Shown here: positions 24,849 to 34,458 of the stretch, piece by piece
How positions within the stretch are numbered: position 1 is the stretch's first letter
How the letters are laid out: every line of letters begins with the position of its first letter
DNA from: Paludibacter sp.
GTDB taxonomy: Bacteria > Bacteroidota > Bacteroidia > Bacteroidales > Paludibacteraceae
Reading direction: 5' to 3'
DNA length: 42,312 nucleotides
Assembly: GCA_017882285.1 (NCBI GenBank)
Contig: JADGPS010000018.1
Coordinates: 1 to 42,312 of the forward strand
Program-made: the position numbers and the translations under genes
The notes under the pieces: model-generated
What the model was told of the DNA's origin: nothing
Databases searched by the model: none
Seen by the model: the letters and a program-made list of their open reading frames with translations, nothing else

Positions 24849-24984
24849 CAGATTTAAATTTATATCTATAGTGCTTAAATGTCTGTTGACTGGGGTAGAT
24901 ACGTATTTATTATTTTGTTTTTGAATAAAAATAGAGTGTTTTGTTTAAACATTCGGAAATTGGGATCAAATCCGTATAAAAGGA

Positions 24985-25020
24985 GAATAGCCCGGCCGAC
25001 ATATATCAGACGGGCTATTC
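24985..25020 (-). terminator. Terminator of the GH5 gene
   Basis: A perfect 10-bp inverted repeat GAATAGCCCG / CGGGCTATTC with a 16-base loop, 70 bases past the GH5 stop. On the minus strand it is followed by TCCTTTT, a weak T run. It separates GH5 from the BNR_4 operon. The rest of the 295-base gap (24795-25089) holds only the operon promoter. Confidence 0.65.
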
Positions 25021-25089
25021 AGAGAACCTTAAAAAACTAACCTGAGAAAACAATGATTAAATGATATCATGAAATTAATATGTCTAAAC

Positions 25090-26769
25090 TCAATTAGTTG
25101 CACCTTGTATCAGCCCATCTAATGCCTGCTGATCGGATACTGTATAGTTATTTCTATTGATTAATCCACCGGTATCCCAGAAAAATGGTAAGAATCCGTT
25201 GGCAATAGCTTGTTTCGTTACGTATTTAAAGTAATATGCCCTTGAAGCCAAATGAAGTTTTAATGCATCACCTGTCAGATTAGTACGGGCTGAAGCTCCG
25301 AACTCACCAATTATAACCGGAATACCTTTATCTACAAACTGCTTCTTCATTAGAGCGAAATTGGCATCAACAGTAGCTTCTTCTCCCCATGTAGGATTGT
25401 GAGCTGTGTCTGTTGTTGAGTGATTGCCTGCACCCCAGTAGTAGAACTGATTACCCCAGGTTTCGTCCTTAGTCATACCACAAAAATTCCAAGGCGTATA
25501 GTAATGTACTTCAGCCATCATGCGGTTGGCAACTTTATCGGTCGGTAAAGTATTCATCAACTTATTCGTTTTTTCTATATCAGTGCTTGGCCCCTGAACA
25601 ATTATCACCCGATATGCATTCTTTCCACCTGTGGAGCGAACGGCATCAATAAAGGTTTGATGGTAGGAGAGCAGAACGGACATTTGTGTGGCATCAACAA
25701 CATTCGGTTCATTGGCACTTGCAAAAAGCACATATTCATCAAAATCACGTAGAGCTACAGCAATTTGTTCCCAATAAGCTTTTTGCTTCGCATTGTTTTC
25801 CACCTTTTTTGCTTCGGTACAATTGTTTTCAAGCCAGCCACCATCCCAATGGATATTCAGTATAACATACATATCATTATTTACACAATATTGTACTACT
25901 TCTTTAACTCTGGCTAACCAACTCGAACTTATAATTAAAGTAGTTTGGTCTGCATATTGATTCCAATCACAAGGTAAACGAATGGCATTAAACCCACTCT
26001 GTTTTATTGCTTTAATCAGGTCATTTGTAATCAATGGATTTCCCCAGCCAGTTTCTCCACCAGTGGCTTCAAGGGTATTCCCAATATTCAGACCAACTTT
26101 AATTTTTTTTGCAAGCTCTGTGGCTGTACTGCTCATACCTGTAGCATCAGCGGGAATGCTTAATGCCTTGCCGGTTTGTTGTATTTTTACAGTATCTAAT
26201 ATATCACCCGATACATACAGGATATTTCCCTCACGTGTATAGGGAGAAACATTTTCTGCAACTGTAAAAGTTTGTATCTTATTATCGGTAGAAGTGGATT
26301 TTAAAGTGATCCAACTTGGCTGAATAGTAGTTGTATAGGTTGCTGCTGCTTGAATATTTACAGCAATATCCCCTCCTGCAGCCTCTACAGTATACTTTTT
26401 ATTATCGATTGTAAATTTGACCAATTCCTGAATCACTTTGACTTGTTTTGTCAGCGAACCGGCAGTTATGCTAATTATTGCTTCCCGTGGGTCAGTTGTC
26501 GAATTTTCAGTTACAGTTACAGTTATTTGTTTTGTACCGGCTTCCCCGGAGGCAGGTGCCAATGTACACCATGATTGAGAACTTGATACTGTCCACTTTA
26601 CATTGGTTTTAATTGCCAGTGCCGCTGTCCCGCTTTCTTTAGTAAAGTTCATTTGTTCTTTTGCTAAAGTTATTTCCGGCTCTACGATTGGTTCGCTTTT
26701 GCAGGAAGAAAATAGAATCATCAAAAGCAGGATGACAACGGGTGACAAATATTTTTTTAATACTTTCAT
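25090..26769 (-). CDS. Two-BACON glycoside hydrolase family 5 (GH5_4-like endoglucanase)
   Basis: A 559-residue lipoprotein (lipobox ending at C23, followed by acidic residues that favour surface export). Two BACON domains (about 35-118 and 119-200) hold the enzyme off the membrane or bind glycan. The GH5 barrel begins 'KVGLNIGNTLEATGGETGWG', close to the GH5_4 signature. The acid/base is E354 in 'ASANEPNV' and the nucleophile is E489 in 'IIGEFGAS'. BACON-GH5_4 is the layout of the B. ovatus xyloglucanase BoGH5A, so backbone cleavage of xyloglucan or a related beta-glucan at the cell surface is likely. It has its own promoter box and terminator. Cellulase or mannanase activity is the alternative. 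Confidence 0.9.
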   Translation of the reverse strand: MKVLKKYLSPVVILLLMILFSSCKSEPIVEPEITLAKEQMNFTKESGTAALAIKTNVKWTVSSSQSWCTLAPASGEAGTKQITVTVTENSTTDPREAIISITAGSLTKQVKVIQELVKFTIDNKKYTVEAAGGDIAVNIQAAATYTTTIQPSWITLKSTSTDNKIQTFTVAENVSPYTREGNILYVSGDILDTVKIQQTGKALSIPADATGMSSTATELAKKIKVGLNIGNTLEATGGETGWGNPLITNDLIKAIKQSGFNAIRLPCDWNQYADQTTLIISSSWLARVKEVVQYCVNNDMYVILNIHWDGGWLENNCTEAKKVENNAKQKAYWEQIAVALRDFDEYVLFASANEPNVVDATQMSVLLSYHQTFIDAVRSTGGKNAYRVIIVQGPSTDIEKTNKLMNTLPTDKVANRMMAEVHYYTPWNFCGMTKDETWGNQFYYWGAGNHSTTDTAHNPTWGEEATVDANFALMKKQFVDKGIPVIIGEFGASARTNLTGDALKLHLASRAYYFKYVTKQAIANGFLPFFWDTGGLINRNNYTVSDQQALDGLIQGATN

Positions 26770-26819
26770 TTTGAAATTTATGAGATTAACTATTAATGAT
26801 TGTCCATTTTATAAAAACG

Positions 26820-26827
26820 CAAATGTA
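26820..26827 (-). promoter_or_regulatory. Promoter -7 box for the GH5 gene
   Basis: Minus-strand TACATTTG is a perfect TAnnTTTG match 51 bases before the GH5 start, in the gap after the small lipoprotein gene. Confidence 0.5.
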
Positions 26828-26848
26828 TCAAAAAAGGTATTAGCTTTT

Positions 26849-27313
26849 TTATCGATGACATAATTCGTTAAATTTTTCTTTCTCAAGCGGGTTTAGATTT
26901 ACTTTTTTCAAACTTTGCTGAAGCTCCCGCACCTTTCCGGCTTTGGCCTGAACTTTCCCCATAAATGAAACTTCTTTTGACAATCCCGGATTTTGTTTCA
27001 ATTTATCCGTATTTTGTTTCAGGGTTTTCAGTGCTGCTTCAAACTCCAGTAACATTTTTTCATTTTCATTCATTGTCGAGGTTTTCTTAGACATCTCGAT
27101 ACATGCTTTTTCCATTTGGAAACTATATTCCTTTGATTTTGCAAATTCAGGATCTTTAGCTGCTTTCTCCTTAAGCTCTTCAGATGTATTAAAAGCATCT
27201 TCAAATTGATCTTTTTTTTGTTCCTCCTGTGCTTGTTTCTTATTATTACAAGCACTCATCAATAAACCGCACGAAAGAATGAAAATGTAAATGTAATTAA
27301 GAAAAGACTTCAT
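26849..27313 (-). CDS. Small helical lipoprotein of unknown function
   Basis: A 154-residue lipoprotein; I recognise no family. From the start at 27313, 'LLMSAC' is a lipobox with the acylated cysteine at C22. The rest is highly charged and almost all helical, rich in Lys, Glu and Gln ('KKQAQEEQKKDQFEDAF', 'EFEAALKTLKQNTDKLKQ', 'KVRELQQSLKKV'), with probable coiled-coil segments. A longer frame reaching 27394 would be encoded by the terminator hairpin upstream and is rejected. It lies inside the polysaccharide locus, after the glycan-binding lipoprotein's terminator and 79 bases before GH5. It may depend on read-through. It could be a spacer or adaptor lipoprotein, or an unrelated passenger. 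Confidence 0.7.
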   Translation of the reverse strand: MKSFLNYIYIFILSCGLLMSACNNKKQAQEEQKKDQFEDAFNTSEELKEKAAKDPEFAKSKEYSFQMEKACIEMSKKTSTMNENEKMLLEFEAALKTLKQNTDKLKQNPGLSKEVSFMGKVQAKAGKVRELQQSLKKVNLNPLEKEKFNELCHR

Positions 27314-27326
27314 AGAAGTAGTATTA

Positions 27327-27365
27327 AAAAAGAGGTTGCCAACCTTCTCAGGGCAACCTCTTTTT
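27327..27365 (-). terminator. Terminator after the SusC-SusD-SGBP genes
   Basis: A perfect 14-bp inverted repeat (AAAAAGAGGTTGCC / GGCAACCTCTTTTT) with an 11-base loop and T run, 13 bases past the stop at 27378. It divides the locus into transcription units. Confidence 0.9.
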
Positions 27366-27377
27366 ACTGTTAATGAA

Positions 27378-29462
27378 TTAATTTGCCAAAACATAATGGA
27401 ATCCTAAAATTTCATCTTTGTCATCTCCACCAGCTGTCGATTTAGAAATGGCACCTAACCAAAAACCATTAGTATCAATGGTACTTAGAGTCGCATTTCC
27501 ATAAGGCAAATATAGCCATTCATTTGTAGCTAGCGGTTTTGCCCAATTAGTTCCTTTAGGATTAGTCGTGTTCAACCAATTCCCTACGCTTCCTGTGTAA
27601 TCAACAAGAGGAAATTCAAATTTAATTGAAGGAATATCAGGGTTAATGGTCAATTTACCGGAAACGGTATATCCGGCAGTTGTTACATTTCCACTTGCAT
27701 CATATAAATCCTGAGTTAACGTAACTTTAATATCAGAACCGTTTGCTTCGAATTTCAGGCTAGCACTCTTTGCTATGTCGCTGGTCTTTGCATTCCAAAC
27801 CCACCCATTTGAAGTGAAATCAGTTCCAAAGGTAGAAGCACTCGTCCATCCGCCGGTAAAATCAAATTTCATCCAATCTATAAACCAGGCTGTATCAGGT
27901 TTAAAGGTTTTACCAACTAATGCTTTTTTCCATGCAGCCAAAGGATCAACAACTCCACCACCCAATTGAGGGATTAAATGATAAACCATATATTCCGGTT
28001 TAACAGGATCACGTTTCCCAACCCACAAACCGGAAATAGCACCGGATGCATCTTTTTCAATTTTAGTGATGCGCCATTGATTAGCATCCGTAGTAGCAAG
28101 GGTTACCCAACCACCACAGATAATAAAATTAGGTGTAACACCTACAAACGTGTAGATTCCTTTATTATCTAATGTATAAGCACCCGTTGTAGATTTTCCG
28201 TCAGGAGCCACATAAACAGCTGTGTTTGTCTCAGAATTCAGCGTCAAAGAGAAATTGGCAAAATTAGCTGCTGCTGCTGCATTGTATCCAGTCCAACTAT
28301 CATACTTATCGGCAGCAGTCCAACCTGCATTCATTATTGAACCATCAAGATTTGCCCAGTTAAATGGAGTTTCCGGAGAAAGTACCCACTTGATACTTTT
28401 TGAAACAGTTTGAGAAATGTCTGTTTGCCAGCCGGCAGGTAACGTTGGTTCCGGTTCTACCACTACACCCGGAGTCCATGCATCTTTATAATCTTTTGAG
28501 ATATAATTATACACTGTTGCTGAAGCTGCCGATCCATCCGCATTAACTTTATTTGCTGGTTCAACTAAAATTTGCATTGCATCTTTTGTTAGATAGATGA
28601 TACGAAATTCAGTTGCAGCTTTCACCTCTGCGTCACGACTTAAATCGTGTAGAGGATAAGCACCGGAGAACTTAATAGTATGCGTTTTTGTATCGAGCAT
28701 ATAATTTCCTGTGCTCTTGCCTAAACCATACGCTTCTTGATCAGAAATCACATTAGCTCCACCTTTTAGGTTGAAAGTCATCGTTCCAAAGTCTGCTTTT
28801 GCGCACATCCAGCTGTTTCCAACCCAATCGGCTAACCAGTACCATGTTGCAGTTTTACCATCGGCTCCCATATTCGGAGTAATCGCTTTTGTAGCATCCC
28901 AGGTAAAACTATCATTGGTATTACCATCCAGGTACGATTCACCACTAGCGTAGTGAAGATTATCCCATTTATAATGCCATGTAAAAAAGTATATCGGAGC
29001 TTTGAAGTAACGCGATGTACCTGCTGCATCAAGATCCAGATACCAGGTTTTTTCTTTTCCGGCTCCTCCCGATATTAATGTCCACATCGGATCACTAACA
29101 AATTCGGCATACATATTGTCAACCTTGAAGCTTACAGTGTCTCCATAAACCGCACCTCCGCGAGTCAATACACCAAACTGAACTTTATAGGTTCCTGCGA
29201 AAGGGATATTCAAGGTAACCTTCTGTTCTTGACTACGTCCTTGCGGATGATTCCACAACGGAGTATATTTACTTCCCATCAAACTCGTCAGATAGACGAT
29301 GTTTGGGTTTGTAGCATCGTGTTCAATCTTAAAAGAGATGCCTTCTACTAAATCAGTGCTCTTTACATCTTGAGCACCCAGAGCAAATTCTTCGGGTGAA
29401 CACGATGCAAACATAATTGCCACCAGCGACAATATCGAAAATAATTTAAATATTTTGTTCAT
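27378..29462 (-). CDS. Surface glycan-binding lipoprotein (SGBP-B position)
   Basis: A roughly 694-residue lipoprotein directly after susD, the place of SusE/SGBP-B proteins that capture glycan at the surface. From the ATG at 29462 the lipobox ends at C21 ('FASC'), followed by S-P-E-E, an acidic surface-export signal. Residues about 40-120 look like a PKD/Ig domain ('GTYKVQFGVLTRGG'). Then come two long aromatic-rich lectin-like stretches: 'TWYLDLDAAGTSRYFKAP' with 'YWLADWVGNSW', and 'WINLDG'-type repeats such as 'FNWANLDGSIMNAGWTAA'. The final part is 'GGDDKDEILGFHYVL'. The many Trp residues suit beta-glucan binding. Two extra upstream ATGs (29471, 29474) are possible starts. Ligand is inferred from neighbours only. 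Confidence 0.8.
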   Translation of the reverse strand: MNKIFKLFSILSLVAIMFASCSPEEFALGAQDVKSTDLVEGISFKIEHDATNPNIVYLTSLMGSKYTPLWNHPQGRSQEQKVTLNIPFAGTYKVQFGVLTRGGAVYGDTVSFKVDNMYAEFVSDPMWTLISGGAGKEKTWYLDLDAAGTSRYFKAPIYFFTWHYKWDNLHYASGESYLDGNTNDSFTWDATKAITPNMGADGKTATWYWLADWVGNSWMCAKADFGTMTFNLKGGANVISDQEAYGLGKSTGNYMLDTKTHTIKFSGAYPLHDLSRDAEVKAATEFRIIYLTKDAMQILVEPANKVNADGSAASATVYNYISKDYKDAWTPGVVVEPEPTLPAGWQTDISQTVSKSIKWVLSPETPFNWANLDGSIMNAGWTAADKYDSWTGYNAAAAANFANFSLTLNSETNTAVYVAPDGKSTTGAYTLDNKGIYTFVGVTPNFIICGGWVTLATTDANQWRITKIEKDASGAISGLWVGKRDPVKPEYMVYHLIPQLGGGVVDPLAAWKKALVGKTFKPDTAWFIDWMKFDFTGGWTSASTFGTDFTSNGWVWNAKTSDIAKSASLKFEANGSDIKVTLTQDLYDASGNVTTAGYTVSGKLTINPDIPSIKFEFPLVDYTGSVGNWLNTTNPKGTNWAKPLATNEWLYLPYGNATLSTIDTNGFWLGAISKSTAGGDDKDEILGFHYVLAN

Positions 29463-29486
29463 AATAATCATCATTTAAAGTTTATT

Positions 29487-31127
29487 TTACCAACCTTGAT
29501 TTTGTTTCAATGTTCCGTTCGAAAGTGTTATCTGAGTATTCGGAATCTGCATAAAACCTCTTGTTTTTGTAATGTTCGATGCACTAATAGTAACTACGTC
29601 ACTTACCTTACCACTCAATACGTTTTGAGTTTGTGCAATTGTATTTGCGGCATTATCTAACCCTGTACGCAATAAATCCCAATAACGGATTCCCTCGAAA
29701 GCAAATTCGAAACGGCGTTCTGTTTGGATATCGCTCAGAGTAACCGATGCTACAGCAGGTAAACCTGCACGTTGATGAACTTTATTGAAATAGGTTACTT
29801 TATTAGGAGAATCAAGTTCAGCAGCCATTAACAGCACATCGGCATATCGAATTACTACGAAATCCTGATCCTGTGACGTTTGGAAGTCCTTTGAGCCACC
29901 TGTGTCCGATGTTCCATCTGGTAAACAAGTGGGCGAATATTTCTTTACCATATAACCGGTATATTCGCGTTGGTCTTTCAAGTCGTAGGTTTTCTCGATA
30001 CCTTCTCCAACTATATCAATTATCGAAGCTGATTTACGAGCATCTCCAGCCGCAAACTCGGTTACTAATTTCGGATTAACGGTACAAGCACCCCAACCTT
30101 TGCCATAAGGAGACCAGTTAGTATTACGCATTCCCATCATAACCAACCAACGATTACCATCTACCATACCATTGTAATCCGAGGTATTGTTAAACTTCTG
30201 GGCAAATACTACTTCTTTATTTCCCTTTCCTGCATAACCCGATTTGTCCAACGTGTTGGTGGCAGGTATAGGAACATAACTTGCTGCCGGCCAAAGTTTT
30301 TTATAATCAGCTATAGTATCGAATTCATTGCTGGCAATTACATCTTCCAGACCAGCCAATACCTCTGGTTTTGTTACCCCAAGATCGTCTTTAGCGTAGT
30401 AGCCTGTATAGAAAAGATATACACGGGCCAACATGGCTTTAGCAGCATAACTGGTAACACGACCATCATTTGTTGCAGCATTGGCTTTTGGATATGCAGT
30501 TGCAGGGATGTTAGCAGCAGCAAACTTCAGGTCTTCAACAATAAGTTTATAGGTTTCAATTGGTTCAGATTGAGCAACATTATCTGTTGTTGGTGCTGTT
30601 AACAATGGCACTTTCTCAAAAAGACGAACCAAATCGAAATACTCGATAGCACGCAAGAAACGGGTTTCCCCTTCGATGCGATTACGAGTTGCACTTACTA
30701 CTGAATCTTTTGTAGATTTCCATGATGCTATAGTAGGTAACTTTTGCAACAATGTATTGCAACGGAAAATGCCGGCATAATAATCAGTCCATGTTCCGTT
30801 AAATATGTTGTTGTCCGAAGATGATTGCGAAATATCAAAGCGATCTAAAGCCTGATAACCACGACCATCAGTATTACCGGTTCCCCCAAAACAGTTATCT
30901 GAAAGAACCTCAGAAATAACGTAGAATGATTGATTCCCATTTGAAGAGGTGCGTTGGTAGCCATCGTAACAACCCACTAAGGCCATTTCGGCATCAGCTT
31001 CTGTTTTATAAAAGTTCTGATCAAGAATGGACGTCATCGGTTGAACATCCAGAACGCTTTCGGAGCACGAAAAGAAAGTCAGCGTTAATGCTCCGAATGC
31101 CAGTATATTTAATTTGAATTTATTCAT
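29487..31127 (-). CDS. SusD/RagB family nutrient-binding outer membrane lipoprotein
   Basis: A 546-residue SusD-like protein, the lid of the SusC transporter that binds the glycan before import. The lipoprotein signal ends at C21 ('TFFSC') with acidic residues just after. 'LDVQPMTSILDQNFYKTEAD' is the typical SusD start. The helical TPR-like repeats include 'RNRIEGETRFLRAIEYFDLV', 'YAAKAMLARVYLFYTGYY', and near the end 'ERRFEFAFEGIRYWDLLRTG', all family signatures. It lies 20 bases after susC and 24 before the SGBP gene, so the three are clearly cotranscribed. Confidence 0.96.
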   Translation of the reverse strand: MNKFKLNILAFGALTLTFFSCSESVLDVQPMTSILDQNFYKTEADAEMALVGCYDGYQRTSSNGNQSFYVISEVLSDNCFGGTGNTDGRGYQALDRFDISQSSSDNNIFNGTWTDYYAGIFRCNTLLQKLPTIASWKSTKDSVVSATRNRIEGETRFLRAIEYFDLVRLFEKVPLLTAPTTDNVAQSEPIETYKLIVEDLKFAAANIPATAYPKANAATNDGRVTSYAAKAMLARVYLFYTGYYAKDDLGVTKPEVLAGLEDVIASNEFDTIADYKKLWPAASYVPIPATNTLDKSGYAGKGNKEVVFAQKFNNTSDYNGMVDGNRWLVMMGMRNTNWSPYGKGWGACTVNPKLVTEFAAGDARKSASIIDIVGEGIEKTYDLKDQREYTGYMVKKYSPTCLPDGTSDTGGSKDFQTSQDQDFVVIRYADVLLMAAELDSPNKVTYFNKVHQRAGLPAVASVTLSDIQTERRFEFAFEGIRYWDLLRTGLDNAANTIAQTQNVLSGKVSDVVTISASNITKTRGFMQIPNTQITLSNGTLKQNQGW

Positions 31128-31147
31128 AATTGTTTATCTATTAAAAA

Positions 31148-34100
31148 TTAGAACTTAAGATTTACACCAACTAAGAAAGTTTGTGGGCGTGGATAATAAC
31201 CTAGGTCGATGCCTGAAACCCATTTGTCAGTTCCATAACCAATTTCAGGATCCATTCCATTGTATTTGGTAAAGGTAAATGCGTTTTGTACTGAACCATA
31301 CAATCTACATTGGCTAATAAACTTGAATTTCATTACTTTAGCAAAATCATAACCCACTGTAATGTTACTGATACGAAGGAAATCACCATCTTGCAAATAA
31401 AGGTCGGAGAATTGCCAGTTGATATTGGTTTCAGTTACACGAGGCATACTATTAGAAGTACCCTCACCTGTCCAACGACCAAGAATAGCAGTTGTATAAT
31501 TTGCTTGTTTGTTAGTCTGGTTACGATATGATTGAACAATTTTGTTACCCATTACTCCATTTCCATTAACAGCAAAATCAAAGCCTCTGTAATCAAATCC
31601 GAAGTTCAAACCAAAAGTGAATGAGGGCATTCCATTTCCTAAATCAGTTTTATCATCGGCATTTATCACGCCATCTTTATTTAAATCTACATATTTAACG
31701 TCACCTGGTTTTACATCGGCTTGTAAGATACCATTTCCTGCGGCTTTCCAGTCGGCAATTTCTTGTGCATTTTGGAAAATACCTGCTGTTTTGTACCCCC
31801 AAAAATATCCGATAGGATGTCCGTTTTGCGCACGATAAAATTCTTCAGAGTTATCAAAAAGCATATTGGGTAACCCGTGAATAATACCGTCTACTGTAGG
31901 AATATTTCCAACCTCGTTTTTGTTGTATGCTCCGTTAACACCAAAGTTATAGTTGAATTTGCCAATGCGATCATTCCAGTTTAAAGCCAATTCAATACCG
32001 GTATTCTTTACATCTCCACCATTAATGAAAGGTCCACCAGCACCTGCTGTTGCCAGAATAGGAGCTTGTACCAACCAGTCTTTTGTTGTTTTTACATAAA
32101 AATCTGCATTAACACCTAGGCGACTTTTCAAAAAGCGTGCATCAACGCCAATATTGGTTTGTTCCGAGGTTTCCCATTTTACTTTTGGATTAGATAAACG
32201 GCTAGCATATGCTCCGGCAACATTAGTTCCTGCTGTACCAAAATTATAAAATGCGGCAGAATTATTGATACTACTACTGTAGCCAGTAGAGGTATTGATT
32301 GGAGAAGCATATTGGAACGCATCAATATCCTGATTACCTACCTGACCCCAACTTGCACGTAGTTTTAAGAAATCCATCCAATTTTCAGAAGATTTCAAAA
32401 ACTCTTCGTTGGTCATTACCCAACCACCTGAAACAGATGGGAAATAACCCCAACGGTTACCTGCTGCAAACTTAGAAGAACCATCGGCACGCAAGGTAGC
32501 ATTCAGCATATATTTTTCCTTGTAGTTATATCCAATACGTCCAAAGTAAGAGACACGATTATTTACTATTTCGGGTTTCCCGTTTACAGCCCTGGTTTCA
32601 ACCGCTTTACCATCCTTGTCTAAATGCGCTTGACCTGTTGTATTGTCAAGATATGCATGTGAGAAATCGTTGAATTGCGACAATAGATTCCAGTTAGAAG
32701 CAGACAAATAGGTTCCTTGATAATGAACAGCCTCCATACCAACCAGTGCGTTAAAAGCATGATCTTCGTTGATTTTAAAGTCATATCCGGCAGTATTTGT
32801 CCAAGTCGATGTATAACCCTTGCTCATATTCTGACTGGTAGTAGTGTGATCGGTATGCGCTCCATCGTCGTATATGGAAAATCGAAATAGTGGGGTGAAG
32901 CTACGATATTCCGATGCATAGTAATTAATACCTAAAGTAGACTTCAATTTTAAATTTTTAATTGGTTCTAATTCGGCATAAATGTCAGCCATCAATTTTT
33001 GGTTATCATTCTTGTTATTTGTATTCGTCATCATTGCTCCATAAGGGTTGCCATCTCCCTTATACCAAGTAGAGTTGCTGGTGTCGTTGTAAGGACTACC
33101 ATAAATATTATTGTCGCTATATACAGGTGATAGTGGAGAAGCTCCGAATGCTCCACGTAGGGTATTGTTATATTGATTACCAACGTTAACACCGGTATTC
33201 ATTATGTAGTTAAAGTTCAGATGTTGACCTACTTTCAATACGTTTTTATAAAGTTTATGTTCTGTATTAATACGGAAACCATAACGTTCGTAGTTTGAAG
33301 CATCTTTACCGCCCACAACACCTTTTTGCGAAGTGTAGTTCATTGACAATGAGTAAATTGAAGCATCAGAGCCACCATTGATATTGAATGAATAGTTTTC
33401 TGTTTTGGCATCTTTTTTAAACATTTGACCTACCCAATCGGTATTTGCCAAGTCTCCCATCGAACCCCAATCAAAAGCAGAAGAACCAGAGTTCAGTGAT
33501 TGTTCGTCCATAATGGTTTTATACTGATCGGCATTCAGCATTTTAGCCTTACGAGCTACATTTTGCACACCGTAATATGCGTCAAATGACACTTGACCTT
33601 TTCCACTTACACCTTGCTTGGTAGTTACCAGTATAACACCATTTGCTGCCTGAGCACCGTATATAGCTGCCGAGGCGGCATCTTTTAAAATATCTATCGA
33701 CTGAATGTCGGATGCGTTTAATACGGAAATGTCACCTTCAATACCGTCAATAATATAAAGTGGGCCAGAGTTACCCACCGTACCTAAACCACGGATAGTA
33801 ACTTTCATATCAGATCCGGGTTGTCCTGAAGTAGAAGTAATATTTACACCCGGAGTTTTTCCTTGCATAGCTTGCAATGGACTGGTTGTATTCATTCTGG
33901 CAAGTTCTTCACCCTTTACCTGAACAGTTGCTCCGGTATTCAGCTTCTTTTTTTGAACACCGTAACCTACTACTACCACTTCGTCTAATGATCTTGTGTC
34001 TTCTTTTAAACGAACGGTAATTTTGGGACTGTTTACTTTAATTTCTTGCGTTTCGTAACCAATATACGAAATTTTAAGGGTTTCACCCGTTTTAGCTGTG

Positions 34101-34339
34101 AGCGAAAATGCACCATTAAAATCGGTTACAGTTCCTTGCGTTGTTCCTTTTACCATAACGCTAACGCCAATAAGCGGCTCGCTATCATTGTCGGACAATA
34201 CAATACCGGAAACTTTTCCATCGGGATTCTGGGCAGCGGCCAGTCCAAACGAACATAGCATCACCGCGAGGATTACGTACTTGTTCAATAGGTCTTTAGT
34301 AACCCTTCGAACAGATTGAATCACCTGTTTTTCATTCAT
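31148..34339 (-). CDS. SusC/RagA family TonB-dependent transporter
   Basis: A 1063-residue outer-membrane transporter that imports the oligosaccharides released at the surface, energised by TonB. After a signal peptide (about 20-36), a carboxypeptidase-regulatory-like domain follows ('GKVSGIVLSDNDSEPLIGVS' to 'YIGYETQEIKV'). The linker 'LDEVVVVGYGVQKKK' leads to the plug ('MQGKTPGVNITSTSGQPGSD', 'IDILKDAASAAIYGAQAANG'). A long aromatic-rich barrel ends in 'LVGVNLKF', the usual terminal strand with Phe. Its promoter is not obvious; it may be read from GH31 (120-base gap) or from an imperfect box at 34422-34429. Confidence 0.97.
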   Translation of the reverse strand: MNEKQVIQSVRRVTKDLLNKYVILAVMLCSFGLAAAQNPDGKVSGIVLSDNDSEPLIGVSVMVKGTTQGTVTDFNGAFSLTAKTGETLKISYIGYETQEIKVNSPKITVRLKEDTRSLDEVVVVGYGVQKKKLNTGATVQVKGEELARMNTTSPLQAMQGKTPGVNITSTSGQPGSDMKVTIRGLGTVGNSGPLYIIDGIEGDISVLNASDIQSIDILKDAASAAIYGAQAANGVILVTTKQGVSGKGQVSFDAYYGVQNVARKAKMLNADQYKTIMDEQSLNSGSSAFDWGSMGDLANTDWVGQMFKKDAKTENYSFNINGGSDASIYSLSMNYTSQKGVVGGKDASNYERYGFRINTEHKLYKNVLKVGQHLNFNYIMNTGVNVGNQYNNTLRGAFGASPLSPVYSDNNIYGSPYNDTSNSTWYKGDGNPYGAMMTNTNNKNDNQKLMADIYAELEPIKNLKLKSTLGINYYASEYRSFTPLFRFSIYDDGAHTDHTTTSQNMSKGYTSTWTNTAGYDFKINEDHAFNALVGMEAVHYQGTYLSASNWNLLSQFNDFSHAYLDNTTGQAHLDKDGKAVETRAVNGKPEIVNNRVSYFGRIGYNYKEKYMLNATLRADGSSKFAAGNRWGYFPSVSGGWVMTNEEFLKSSENWMDFLKLRASWGQVGNQDIDAFQYASPINTSTGYSSSINNSAAFYNFGTAGTNVAGAYASRLSNPKVKWETSEQTNIGVDARFLKSRLGVNADFYVKTTKDWLVQAPILATAGAGGPFINGGDVKNTGIELALNWNDRIGKFNYNFGVNGAYNKNEVGNIPTVDGIIHGLPNMLFDNSEEFYRAQNGHPIGYFWGYKTAGIFQNAQEIADWKAAGNGILQADVKPGDVKYVDLNKDGVINADDKTDLGNGMPSFTFGLNFGFDYRGFDFAVNGNGVMGNKIVQSYRNQTNKQANYTTAILGRWTGEGTSNSMPRVTETNINWQFSDLYLQDGDFLRISNITVGYDFAKVMKFKFISQCRLYGSVQNAFTFTKYNGMDPEIGYGTDKWVSGIDLGYYPRPQTFLVGVNLKF

Positions 34340-34416
34340 AATTTTTACTAATTTAAAGTTAATAACTGATTGTTGATTTTTTATTCTTATTTTTAATATC
34401 TAAAGTCTTTATTTAA

Positions 34417-34429
34417 TTTCGCGAAACTA
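34417..34429 (-). promoter_or_regulatory. Palindrome and weak promoter-like box before susC
   Basis: A perfect 10-base palindrome TTTCGCGAAA (34417-34426) overlaps the minus-strand TAGTTTCG, one mismatch from TAnnTTTG, in the 119-base gap upstream of susC. It is a candidate regulator site or promoter only. Confidence 0.3.
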
Positions 34430-34458
34430 AAATCGTCGTAGGCTAATATTTATTAATC

